Assembly (NCBI GenBank): GCA_022316685.1
Contig: JAKJHU010000136.1
Span: 806,001-870,000 of the forward strand
Direction of reading: 5' to 3'
Source of the DNA: Progne subis subis
Taxonomy: Eukaryota; Chordata; Aves; Passeriformes; Hirundinidae
DNA length: 64,000 nt
The notes beneath the pieces were generated by a model. It was given only the letters and a program-made list of their open reading frames with translations, was not told the origin of the DNA and did no database searches. Numbering within the stretch: the first letter of the stretch is position 1; each line of letters begins with the position of its first letter. The translations under genes were made by a program, and so were the position numbers. This document shows, in pieces, positions 12,751 to 23,291 of this stretch.

Positions 12751-13380
12751 AGCAGTGGGGAAGCCCATCCCAGGAGCATCACCTTTCCCTGTCCTCATTA
12801 ATATGCCATTAGTCAAGATTGTTTCATAATTAGAGAATGATTTCCTGCACACCCCAGGGGGAATGACTCAGCTCCGGAGCACAGCAGGGCAATGTCCTCC
12901 TCCCCCAGGAAGCCGCAAAGTACGCTCCAAACCAGGCTAAGCCTGGGAAAATCCCAAACTCTGGGCACTCTCCATCCTGCCAGTGCTCCTGGGGCAGCAG
13001 CAAACAGCGGCTTTGGTGGCACACAGTGAGCTGAGTGCCCTGGTGACCCTCCTCTGGATGCTAGATCCACTGCAGCCAGCCCTGTCCAGCCACAGCTCTG
13101 CATTAAAGGAAAAAGCAAAGGGCAAATCCCAGGATTCCAGCACAGCAAGAACAATAAAGTGTTTCTCTTTGGTGGTTGTTAGAGGGGAAAGAGGGCCCAT
13201 GTGGATACAGGGCAAATGGATGCCCTTTACATAGCAAAAGGACATGGGTTTGCAACAGCAAGTCAATAGAGAAAATGAAAAATTTATCAAGAAACCACCT
13301 TCCTTGTGGTGTGGAAGCTTAGCTTTTAAAACACAGGGGATGGAAGGCATGGAAAGGAATTGCCTGTATTTATATATTTA

Positions 13381-13432
13381 GAATCACAGAATGGTTTGGG
13401 CTGGAAGTTTTCAAGGGCCACCTACCATATGG
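13381..13432 (-). repeat. CR1 LINE 3' end fragment
   Basis: It opens with 'gaatcacagaatggtttggg' and 'ctggaag', the reverse complement of a CR1 3' end. The rest of the element is too diverged or truncated to follow. Confidence 0.7.
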
Positions 13433-13815
13433 ATTTATTTGCATTTGCAGATTGGCTACCGTTTTTCTTTAAGAGAAAGTATATTTTTACCATGACTAAA
13501 TCCAATACCTACAAGACCTCTACTCTCAGAAGATGCCCGTTCACCTAGAAGGGAATCTTCCACTAGGAAATTGGAAAGAGAGACAAAACCCAGCACAGAA
13601 GCTAAGCCAGGCTCCTTTGGGCTGGCCCAGAAGGAGACAGGGTCCCTGCCAGCACTGACTGGTCCCGTCCCTTGGGCAGGGGATGGCTGCACCCATCGGC
13701 AGAGATGGCCTCACCTTGTGAGGAAGCTGGGTCTTATCCATGGCTGCTCAAGAGACACACAGAGCCTCTCCTTTCTCAGGAGTTCCTGTCCTCTGACTCT
13801 GCTGGCTCCCCCTTC

Positions 13816-13965
13816 ATGGAATCAGGGAATGGTATGGGTTTGAAAGGACCTTAGAAATCATCCCACTGGGCAGGGACACCTTCCATTAGCCCAGGTTGCT
13901 CCAAGCCCCAGTGTCCAACCTGGCCTGGGAACAATTCCAGGGATTCAGGGGCATCAGGTACTGGA
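13816..13965 (-). repeat. CR1 LINE 3' fragment
   Basis: In plus-strand order it shows 'ggaatcagggaatggtatgg', 'aaaggaccttagaaatcatc', 'gggcagggacaccttccatt' and 'caggttgctccaagccccag', which is the reversed CR1 3' region. Confidence 0.88.
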
Positions 13966-14435
13966 GATGGTGATCTGGGGAAAAGACGGGAGAGAGGCAC
14001 AGCAAGCGTGAGTTATTAGCTGTTTCAGTGGGACAAAGCAGGATTTCAGTAATAATTAATGCCACTATTAAAGATCCTCATTTAGACTGTAAGGCATCCG
14101 GCAGGGGGAAGGACACGGTGAAGGTACTTTTGGTCATTAAACACACACAATGGCCCATGCTGCTGCTGTCTTTGACAGTGATAACCCATGAAAGCTCAAA
14201 GAGAAACCACCAGCCCATTCTCCCTCCCAGTTTGCACAGGGATTATCCTGTAACCCATATGGATTGTCTCTTCAGCAGTGCCTTGGCTCTGTGTTTGGAG
14301 AAACAGCCAAATCCAAACCGAGGGAGTTTGGGAAGAAAAAGCTTGTGAATCCGGAAGGCAAAACTCCAAAGCAGCAGGTGAAAAAGGGGGTTCAGCAGGC
14401 TTTAAATTGTCCTTCCAAATGATGTGAGATGACCA

Positions 14436-14770
14436 CAGACTCACAGAGTAGTTTGGGTTGGAAGGTCCTTTTAAAGCCCATCTACTCCAACCCCCTGCAA
14501 TGAGCAGGGACACTTTCCATTAGGCCAAGTTGCTCAGAGCTCCATCCAACCTGGCCTTGAATGTTTCCAGGGATGGGGCAGCCACAGCTGGGCAGCCCCA
14601 GGGCCTGACCACCCTCACTGCAAACCCATCTTCCTCATACACAGAATGAACTGACCCTCCTTCAGTGTAAAGCCATCACCCTTGTGCAACAGGGACACTG
14701 CAGACAGGAGCATCCCACCAGCAGCAGGATCTGTCTTTTGCAGCCCCAGGTCCTACCCTGGAGGACTTTG
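14436..14770 (-). repeat. CR1 LINE fragment
   Basis: It begins with 'tcacagagtagtttgggttg' and 'gaaggtcc' and continues through 'gagcagggacactttccatt', 'ttgctcagagctccatccaa' and 'gtttccagggatggggcagc'. The more upstream LINE sequence is increasingly diverged toward 14770, so that boundary is approximate. Confidence 0.88.
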
Positions 14771-15035
14771 GGAAAGGCTGCAATAAACCTGGGGTGAGGA
14801 GTTCGGCTGGAGTGCTGAAAAGTGTGGCCTGGAGTGCTGGGACCATCCCCAACACTGCCACCAAGATCTTGGCTGATAAACACCAGTTTGGTTTAAGAGT
14901 CAGGGAGCAATGCTCATTGCTCCCTCCATTACTTACCTGACGTGGTGGATGCACCCTCTGCCTTGCCCAAACAGTTTTCTGGACTTCTCAGGGCCCCACT
15001 CTCTTCCTGTAATTCGGTTGTGTTCGCCTTTTCTC

Positions 15036-15142
15036 TGGTTTTTTGGTTTTTTGGGGTTTTTTTTTTGTCTGTTTTTGTTTTTGTTTTTGGTTTTTTTTGG
15101 TTGGTTGGTTGGTTGGTTGGTTTTGGTTTTTTTTTTTTTTTT
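15036..15142. repeat. T/G-rich low-complexity tract with (TTGG)n core
   Basis: About 105 bases of T runs broken by G, including a clean (TTGG)n block around 15099-15122 and a terminal poly-T. The hydrophobic plus-strand and lysine-rich minus-strand frames here are artefacts of composition. Confidence 0.9.
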
Positions 15143-18029
15143 CCAAAGGACAAAAGTTTTGGGAAAGGGAAGAGATAAAAAAGTGAGGAACTTGTTCTCC
15201 TGCAAATAATCCACTCCCATACACACCAAAAGGCTCATTTTGCAGTCCATTAAGCTCAAGTTAATGCAGGTAGAGCATGTCTGGCACGCAGAGGATGGTA
15301 AAGGTTTCAGGGGTTTAATTTTACTCAGATGGAAAATCCTCCACGTTCCCGGCTGGTGTCGGCACTTGCGCAGGGCAGCACACGGCCCCGCAGGAAGTGT
15401 GAGGCCAAGGTTAGAGCACTTGCAAGTCAAGATGCTGCGATACCCAAAGCAGCAATTTCCCATCCTAGTGCCAATCTTCTCGCACTTTATTGGCACGGCG
15501 AGAGGCCGCCGGCCGAAGGGGAGCCCTTGGAGCTGCAGATGTCTTTAAATCCCCCACCTTTCCCTGGATTCAAGGTTATCCTCCCGGCTGGCCCCGTGCG
15601 CTTGCGTTCCAAACAAACAGCACCGCCCCTCCCTGCCCCCCAGCCTGGAGGGGAGACGTGCCTGGAGGATAAAGTGGGTTTGTTACCGTGCTGGGAAGCT
15701 CCAGGGGATATTGAAGCCCTCCTAAAAAACATTCCAAATCCTCCTGCTTTTGTCAGCAGCGTGGAAGACAACAAACGGAAGTAGGTGCAGGTGCCTCAGG
15801 CAAGGCAGCAGGAAGCATTTAGGGAAAGACAATCCTTAAAATCATGGCACAAGTGCCATGAGACCATGGGGGTTCCCTGCCTGCCCCTCTTGGGTGCTTC
15901 TGAGAAGACCCAAGGCTGGTCTCCTTGCAGCTGGAGCATGGGGACCAAATCACCATTTGCAGTCACACCTCTCTGCATCCTTGTGCATTTGTGACAGTGG
16001 ATCACAAACCAAAGCCATCGTTTCCTAGCCCAAACCCTCCCAGTGTTTGTGTGCTACCCGTGAGTGTGACACCTTCTAGCAGAAACACAGGAATTTTCTT
16101 CTGTGAAATCATGTTAAGAGCAGAAATAAGAAATTCCCAAATGGAAGACAAGATCCTGCAGGTTAGGTCAGCGTAGAAATAGAAGTTTAGGTGGATGCAC
16201 ACCTGAATTCCAGACCACTGAAGCATCCTCTGAAGGAGTTCCCCAGCAAGGGAAGTGTCACTGCCCAGGCTTGGCCAGCTGCACCTCCAACCGTGAGCAG
16301 GGCACAGAGAGGCTTTGGGAAACCCACCCACACCACAGACTTGTTCTGTCATTTTGTCAGGCACGCCCTCCAAGTCATATTACCCAACCATGGCATTTGG
16401 CCTTACATTTAAATGAGACTAAAAACACTCTTTAGAGAATAGAAACACCTGTAGAACATAACACACAGCAAAGATTCTGCTACCTCCATGTGCAGGGGCC
16501 AGCAGTGCTGGAGGGAAGCCTTGAGGCGTCACAGCCTGTTACCTACGAAGAGAAAAGAGAAACCAAGCAGCTTAGAAAATGTGAAAAGAAAGAAACACGA
16601 AGACAATTGAGCCACGTTCCCTTCAAACAAACAAAAATTTGGACCAGACCCTGCTCCTGGAGAAGATGCAGAGTGAAAAAATGGCCTCATGAGAAGATGG
16701 TACATCCAGCACCGACAAGAGCAGGAATCTCTCCCTGTTCCCAAGACATGATCTTAAGAGCTTCATTCCCCACAGGAAATTATTCCCATGGCAAGAGGCC
16801 ACTCCATCCCATTCTCTCCTATCTATTTGGTGATAAATGTATCTTAATTCCCCGCCAGGTAATCTGCACCACCTCTCACACCCTGGAAACCCGTGACTTT
16901 TTCAGGTAGAAGTGACCTTGGCACTTTTCCAGGTGTTATTTGAATGCCCTGAGTAATACCAAAGTGACAAAGTCTGGAAGTGCAATTTTGGGATAGGTCA
17001 CACCAAAACCCAGGCCAATTTAGCGACATTAAATTAGTGCACAGACTCAAATACCTAAAGAGGAGCAGCTGATACAGAAGCGATGCAACTATCAATGCAA
17101 CCTATTATGAGTTTGATTTCTGCTCTTTTTTATTAACCGATTTTTCATCCTTGCCCTGCTGTGGAAATGCTGCACGATAAAGGGCGGGGGCTCACTCACC
17201 TGCAAAACAAGAGCTTTATGGCCTCGCCTGGAACAGATCATTTGCAATGACAACAAGTGCTGTTAATAAAGTTGGGGACCAGGAAATCGCAGGGAGCAGT
17301 GCTTCATATCACTACAAGAGAGCTAACTTTGGGGAGGAAAATGAAATGTTACCCAAAAAGCCGTTTCCAAGAGAAATAGTCCCTCTGTACATCATCAAAC
17401 TAATAAAAGTTACATGCAGTCATGTGGCAGAGGGAAATTCTTCCTTCTCCTGGTCACAAATCATTTTAACCCCATTTCTTCGTGTTCTCAGGCTCAGAAC
17501 ACAATTGCAGGCTTCTGTCAGCTTTGCTGGTGAATTTATGCAACTCTTTACTGCTCACCTATTTCTCGTCTCGGTCTTTTTCATTAGTGAATCACGGAAG
17601 CATTAATTTTTAAGAGGCAGATAGAACGTTTGTTTTTGCGTCTGTGGATCACTGAATCAAAGGTGGGCCTGAGCTGTTCAGTTAAAAGTGGAAATCCAGA
17701 AATGGAGAACAGCTACACTTCCAGATTGTGCTCTACCCAGCAGGAAACATTTTAGTATAAAATTTTACATGAAAAGAAGGGAGCCTAAAGAAGCATCCAT
17801 TTCCAGAATGGGCCCAGCCTTTACCAACCAATTTTTTTGTGGAAAATAAAATCTACTGCAGTGACTGAAGAGGAACACAGTGCCTTGGAATACCTGATTG
17901 AAGGGAGCGGGTTGCTGGCGCTCTTGGCAGCAAATGGAAAGCAAAATCTGGAGATGGGGGCTGATCTTTGGTCTTGGTGACTGAGGAGAGGAAGAGCTCT
18001 GGCGTGGACAGCCGTGGTCCTGCACAGCC

Positions 18030-18300
18030 TCAGACTCTGGGAGATGGAATGGCCTGGCTTGGACCTCAAAGCCCATGCAGTTCCACCCCTTGCCGTGGCC
18101 AGGGACACCTTCCACTATCCCAGGTTGCTCCAAGCTCCATCCAACCTGGTCTGGAACACTTCCAGGGATCCAGGGGCAGCCACAGCTTCTCTGGGCACCC
18201 TGTGCCAGGGCCTCACCAGAGAAGAATTTCTTCCTGACTCTAATCTAAAGCTGCCCTCTGTCCGTTTGAAGCCATCACCCCTTATCCTATCACCTGATGC
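18030..18300 (-). repeat. CR1 LINE fragment
   Basis: It carries 'ggccagggacaccttccact', 'ccaggttgctccaagctcca', 'ttccagggatccaggggcag', 'cacagcttctctgggcaccc' and 'ttgaagccatcacccctt', in the order expected for CR1 read from its 3' end. The extreme 3' end is diverged. Confidence 0.9.
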
Positions 18301-18591
18301 CAGTAAATGGCTTGTGCAGGAGTTGGAAAGTTCAGGGTGAACAGCTGCATTTTATGGGTTGATATAAAAACTCCATCCTTTGTTATGGAAACAATAAACA
18401 CTGTAGGCTCAGCACCTCTGAAAGGTTTGTGGTGTTTTCAAGACTGACATCCTGAACCGAGATGGAGGAAGGCAAAGCAGCCGAAGTGCTCTGATGTGAT
18501 TAACTCGAGGGCTCCGGCACGGGCTGGAGCCTGGGTGCCACAGGATCCTAAGCTCGATGCCAGCCACCAGCATGGCAGAAAATGCACAACA

Positions 18592-18820
18592 ACATCACAG
18601 AACCATTTTGGTTGGAAAAGACCTGTGAGACCATCGAGTCCAACCTGTGACAGACCCCTAAAAGCAGTGCAGAGCTCCTTCAGCTGGCACAGACCTCTGC
18701 CTTCTCAGCAGGCAAACCCTTCAATGGGCCCTGCTGAGGCACAAATCACTGCCTGTGTGCCATCTTTCCAAGTGAAATGTCCCTGCAGTCACAGGCCTCA
18801 AGGGTCCCCTGGAGGCACGT
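18592..18820 (-). repeat. CR1 LINE fragment (second subtype)
   Basis: It opens with 'catcacagaaccattttggt' and 'tggaaaagacctgtgagacc' then 'atcgagtccaacc'. This differs from the neighbouring 'ttgggttggaaggtcc' copies and suggests another CR1 subfamily. The left part is clear; the extent to 18820 is approximate. Confidence 0.75.
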
Positions 18821-19433
18821 GGTTCGATATTTATAATCCCTTAATAAACGCATGAGGAATGGCACGGTACAGCCCTACATAATCTGTGTGCAATGATCCT
18901 CGGTGACAAAGTTTAAGTGACCAAATCCTTTCCCAGGTCTAATGATATTTTGCTCTAGTAAGCCAGTGATTTATCTCACATGGCAAAAATAAAGCGCTCA
19001 TGCATAAAATTAATACAGTAAGCTGTGAAGTCATAAAGCTTTCAGTCTGTGATACATGAGATGAGAAAATGACCAACATGCAATTCAAGTTCTCCCAACA
19101 GGGTGCAGGGTCACCTGGGCACTGCATGATCAATCCAGGCTGTTCCAGAAGGAGATGAGTTAATATATAATTAATATAACCAATCAGCTCAGGCACCCAC
19201 CTGGGTCATGTGCATAAAATGCCCTGGGAGGACACAGGTGGCAGGTTCTCCTCATGGAGGTCAGATGTTTCCAAACCCACATGAGAAAATTCCCAGAAAA
19301 TTGCTTCCATCCATTTTGCTCCTCTCATTCCTTTCAGAAGGGCCCATGATGTGACAAGAGGTGTTTGGTCCAAGGCTACCTGCTCAATTAGCTGGGCCTC
19401 TCTCTAGGCAAGCTTCCCAACTGCACAGCAGAA

Positions 19434-19533
19434 NNNNNNNNNNNNNNNNNNNNNNNNNNNNNNNNNNNNNNNNNNNNNNNNNNNNNNNNNNNNNNNNNNN
19501 NNNNNNNNNNNNNNNNNNNNNNNNNNNNNNNNN
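19434..19533. other. assembly gap (100 N)
   Basis: Exactly 100 undetermined bases. This round number is usually a placeholder, so the true missing length is unknown. Confidence 0.99.
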
Positions 19534-20074
19534 AATCATTCCCTTCAATCACTCACTCCTCCAATGAGCCTTGCCCAGGCTGATCAGGGATAAGCATGTT
19601 GGGTCAGGCTCAACCTCAGCTCACAGCTTGGGACAGAGCAGAAGAAAGGGGCTTTACCCCCCTAAATGCTGTGTGCAGATGCCAGCTGGGTGAAGTAGGT
19701 GAAGCACTTGCTGACATCTTTTTTAGCAGAGATCACCTATTGGACGCTCCCATGCTTGTTACATTACAAGAGGGCTGTGAGACAACAGCCACAGCACCTC
19801 CCAGGGATGCCATTTCTGACTGAGAGCAAAAGCACCGACTGCTGTTTGGTACTACTTGGCTGCCTGTTGTTTCCCTGAACCATTTGCAGAAATATTGACG
19901 AATCTCTCGAAAAGATCTCATAGCATCTACTAAAAATGTTATCTTCTGTTGACTGTTAGGGGTGTTGAACTGATGTTGTCACTGGACACCAGGCACTGCT
20001 ATTGAAGGTGCTGTCAGGTGTCCCAGATGAACCAATTAAGAGAAACAGGTAATTTTCAAGAAAAGATGCTTGAA

Positions 20075-20298
20075 AATCATTAACCTCAGGAAGAACTTCT
20101 TCCCTGTGAGGGTGGGCAAGCCCTGGCACAGGGTCCCCAGAGAAGCTGTGGCTGCCCCTGGATCCCTGGTAGTGTTCCAGGCCAGGTTGGACACTGGGGC
20201 TTGGAGCACCCTGGGATAGTAGATGTCCCTGGCCATGGAAGGGTCTGGAATGAGATGAGCTTTGGTGTCTCTTCCAGCCCAAGCCATTCTGAGATGCA
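20075..20298 (+). repeat. CR1 LINE 3' fragment
   Basis: It runs through 'aggaagaacttcttccctgt', 'gccctggcacagggtcccca', 'gagaagctgtggctgcccct', 'ggccaggttggacactgggg' and ends 'tcttccagcccaagccattc' plus 'tgagatg'. This is a plus-oriented CR1 with its 3' end near 20298. Confidence 0.93.
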
Positions 20299-20386
20299 CG
20301 GTATTTGTGATCAAATCAATAAAAGTATCAATAATCCTGAATGAAAGCCTTGGACTTCTATCCCTTCATGTGAGGTAATGACCACT

Positions 20387-20440
20387 AGGTGATCTTTAAG
20401 GTCCCTTCCAACCCAAACCATTCCAAATTTCTGTGGAATG
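20387..20440 (+). repeat. CR1 LINE 3' tail fragment
   Basis: A short 3' end, 'gatctttaaggtcccttcca' then 'acccaaaccattccaaattt', separate from the longer copy 90 bp to its left. It could be an independent insertion or a split piece. Confidence 0.8.
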
Positions 20441-20490
20441 CCCCAATAAGTGCACACTGAGCACATGGAGGTTAGCAGGAGAACACTAAC

Positions 20491-22961
20491 ATAAGTTCAT
20501 GTTACAGCTAAGGTTCTTTATTAACCTTTAATAGATTTTCTCTGGTAAGCTCATCTGCTCACTGCTTCTGACCAAGCCAGGCTACCTTGGCCATCAGAAG
20601 CAGGAGTCTCTCACGCTTCCTGAAACACCTTTTCCATTCTCAGCCTGCCTTCCAGTACTTTCCTTTAGTGCTCCCTGGGCTTTAGACTAGAAGAGACAGT
20701 GACAAATAATCCCTACACACTCCTTCCCTGGCCTCAGGAGTTTAGAGCCTTGCTTTCAGGAGCCAAACCCCATCCAATGGACTAAGGGACTTGATCTACA
20801 AGGCTTTTACCAAGGGCTATCCCTCTGCTTTCAACAACGAGCAGGAGCAAATTAAGCAGGGTCCGTGTCATTGACCTTTAAGCCTCGTGTACTTGCAGTG
20901 CTTCACTGGTGTTTGGCACCTGCTGGAGCTCTGGCATCAAGGTCTACTGTGAGGCTCCTCAAGGCTACATCTGCATCAGCTGATCACTCTGAATTCCTGC
21001 AGAGACCTGAAGCAGATGGGCCAGAGTTGATCCTGGGTGAGGGTCTCTCCTCAGCATGACATGGAGTGATTCTTGATGTGAGTGGAGAGAAACACTGACA
21101 ACACAACTGCGTCCAAGGGAACAAGGACGAGGTTCAGAGCATGGCTTAAAAAACCCCTAAACATTCATGGCAATTTTCTAAATGAGTTTCTTTTCATCTG
21201 CCAAGGAGCAACGGCCCTTAAAATCTGTAAAAGTGCTGCCTCTTTAGGACAAAGCATGGGGCTACTGATGGGTGGAATTTCTTCCAGGTACAGGGCAGAA
21301 AAGCTCCATTCTTAAGAATTTTGCAGAGATCTGCTGCTGCTTTTGCAAAGAACCCTGCATTAGGTATATTGATGTGCTGTGAAATGCCAAGATAAAATGT
21401 GCTATAACTGTTAAGACAAATGCCCACACAGCACCAACTGGGTACCTCATTCTCTGCCAACGTTTATCTGCACAAAACCCCAAACCACATTAATCCCATG
21501 GGCTGTTCCATTTACTAATGAGCCCTGCATTTAGTGCAGAGCAGTGACTAGGTCTAGCATAAGTGATAGGATTAAGATACTCCAGCTCCTGCAATCTGGC
21601 AGCTGCCATTGAAAACCATCCCTGTTCTACCTGCAGTGTGTAGTCCTAAGGGCTCTACAGGGCACAGGAGCTCCAGCAGCAGTGGTCACAGAAAACAGCT
21701 CTCCTCCTCCGCAAAAGCAGCTCTTGGTGGGACACACCACCTTCACAGCTGTACTGAGCTCCCAGAAAAGTGCTTTCCTGTACCTGCTGAGATATGTATG
21801 GGATATGCACTTATTCTGCAGCCAGGCTCGTGCAACAGATGCTCCGAAGTTACCACACGCAAAAAAGTTTCATTATTACAAACAACACAAAAAACAAACA
21901 CACAAAACTTGTGTGCTAGCCCACAACCATCATTCTTATTGTGTATTACTCCAAGACATCATTTCTCAATTACAAATTCACAAGCTAAGGTACAAAACAT
22001 TACATAAGAGCACAGAGTGAGATCCTGACAATAACTTATGAGCCGTTATGAGAAACGCTCTAACAAATATGAAATAATCAAACGTTGATCCAGTGCAGCC
22101 ACCTCTTTAGGTACAACTGTGGAAAGCGAAGCACAACTCTTTTGTGATTACTTGTCTTTTTTCTTTAAAGCAGCCATGAGAGCAACCATCCAAACTGACA
22201 AAAATATTTATCATAATAATTAAATAAGGATGTCAATGCTTAAAAGCCTTCAGAAAACAGAACCGATTTCTAGTGACATGTTTACAAGCATGAATGAGGA
22301 CAGAAGTGAGTAAAGCATCAATCTTTTCACAAATAGGTAAATTTTAGACCAAAATTTTTTAAAAAGTCTCAGATTTTTCTCCGAAGTGTCTGCTTCCAGA
22401 TGAATTCAGGCCATTTAAGTCCCCCATGCCAACAATTTCCAGCAAAATTCAGTTGTAAAAAAGCCGTAATAAATGTCACATGTCATCTGACATGTCTGCA
22501 CAGGTTCAGATGCATGGAGTCCTTTTTTTAAAAAAGATACAAATTCCAGCCTGGGAAATCTCGATAAATGCAGTAGATCCTTATCAATGGATGTTAAACA
22601 CAACACAAATGGGGTCATGCTCAATTGCCTACAAAGACCTGGTTCAAATCAAGAAAGCAAAAGGTTTCATTTTGCAAAATCCCAGTTAAAAAATGTCAGT
22701 GATTATTTATTAAGCATTCATTAACTTCAATGCAAAACTAAAGCGTATTAAATAAGCCAAGGCCCGCTTTTCAATCTTCTCTTCCATTGAACGTTCATTT
22801 ATTCCAGCATATCAGTCACCTGAGTAACTCACTTAAACGCTCAAAGCTCTCCTGGATCCCAACCAGAAATCCCAGCTTCAGAGCAGTTCTCCAGAGCGTC
22901 CCAGCCGCCCAAGACCGAGCCCATTCTAGAGCCTTGCTCTGGGGACGCTGCGCTCTGCCAT
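20491..22961 (-). other. BARD1: BARD1 3' UTR and downstream flank (end uncertain)
   Basis: This lies downstream of the BARD1 stop on the minus strand. AATAAA signals in the BARD1 direction occur at 22798-22803 and 22706-22711 (about 160 and 250 nt after the stop) and at 20517-20522 (about 2.4 kb after it). Short and long 3' UTR forms are both possible. It is AT-rich, has no recognised coding potential and is free of clear CR1 sequence. A small 8-bp-arm palindrome (acatgtca/tgacatgt) is at 22478-22495. Confidence 0.45.
22798..22803 (-). terminator. BARD1: candidate BARD1 proximal poly(A) signal
   Basis: TTTATT on the plus strand reads AATAAA in the BARD1 direction, about 160 nt after the stop codon. 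A second AATAAA follows at 22706-22711. This is a motif match only. Confidence 0.4.
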
Positions 22962-23291
22962 TCACTGCACGGGCAGGAGCTGAAATGACATCACACAGCC
23001 TATGAGCCAGCTGGAGGGGGCCATCCACACCTTGCCCTGCCGGATTTTCTCCGGCTGGAACTTGGAAGCGGCGTCGTAGATGACGTACTGAGTGCAGAGC
23101 CTCTGGTCAGAGCCGGGATCTGCGTGGTAGGCCACCGTGTTGATGCTCTGCGTCACGTCACTGTCCGCTTTGGGCTGCCGAACCAGCACCTGGCCTCCTG
23201 CTGCTTTCACCAGCTCCAGCAGATCGCTCTTCTGGTGCTGTTTGAAAGGTCCCAAAAAATAGAAGTAGCAGCCATCGAACAACTTAGGCAG
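22962..23291 (-). CDS. BARD1: BARD1 exon 11: C-terminal BRCT2 and stop
   Basis: Acceptor AG lies at 23293-23292. The exon starts [16 protein letters not shown] and ends SFQLLPVQ then TGA at 22964-22962, covering residues 654-762. It holds most of the second BRCT repeat, including [20 protein letters not shown] and the APSSW motif that carries the conserved BRCT tryptophan. It is one codon shorter than the human exon (330 against 333 nt), the difference being in the extreme C-terminus. Confidence 0.97.
   Translation of the reverse strand: MPKLFDGCYFYFLGPFKQHQKSDLLELVKAAGGQVLVRQPKADSDVTQSINTVAYHADPGSDQRLCTQYVIYDAASKFQPEKIRQGKVWMAPSSWLIGCVMSFQLLPVQ

Larger units (their letters stand above)
10841..20490. 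other. VWC2L-BARD1 intergenic region
   Basis: This is the space between two convergent genes. It holds the densest CR1 cluster of the window, pieces in both orientations, several homopolymer and simple repeats and the 100-N gap. No exon with a recognisable domain, tRNA or structured RNA was seen. Short open frames overlap CR1 copies or show no family resemblance. Confidence 0.6.

Noticed and set aside
14929..15178. Lys/Asn-rich and Phe-rich open frames
   Set aside because: They come from the T/G low-complexity tract and have no domain content.
22478..22495. Palindrome acatgtca/tgacatgt resembling paired p53 half-sites
   Set aside because: Several positions miss the p53 consensus, it lies in the presumed 3' UTR, and an 8-bp-arm palindrome is expected by chance in a window this large.
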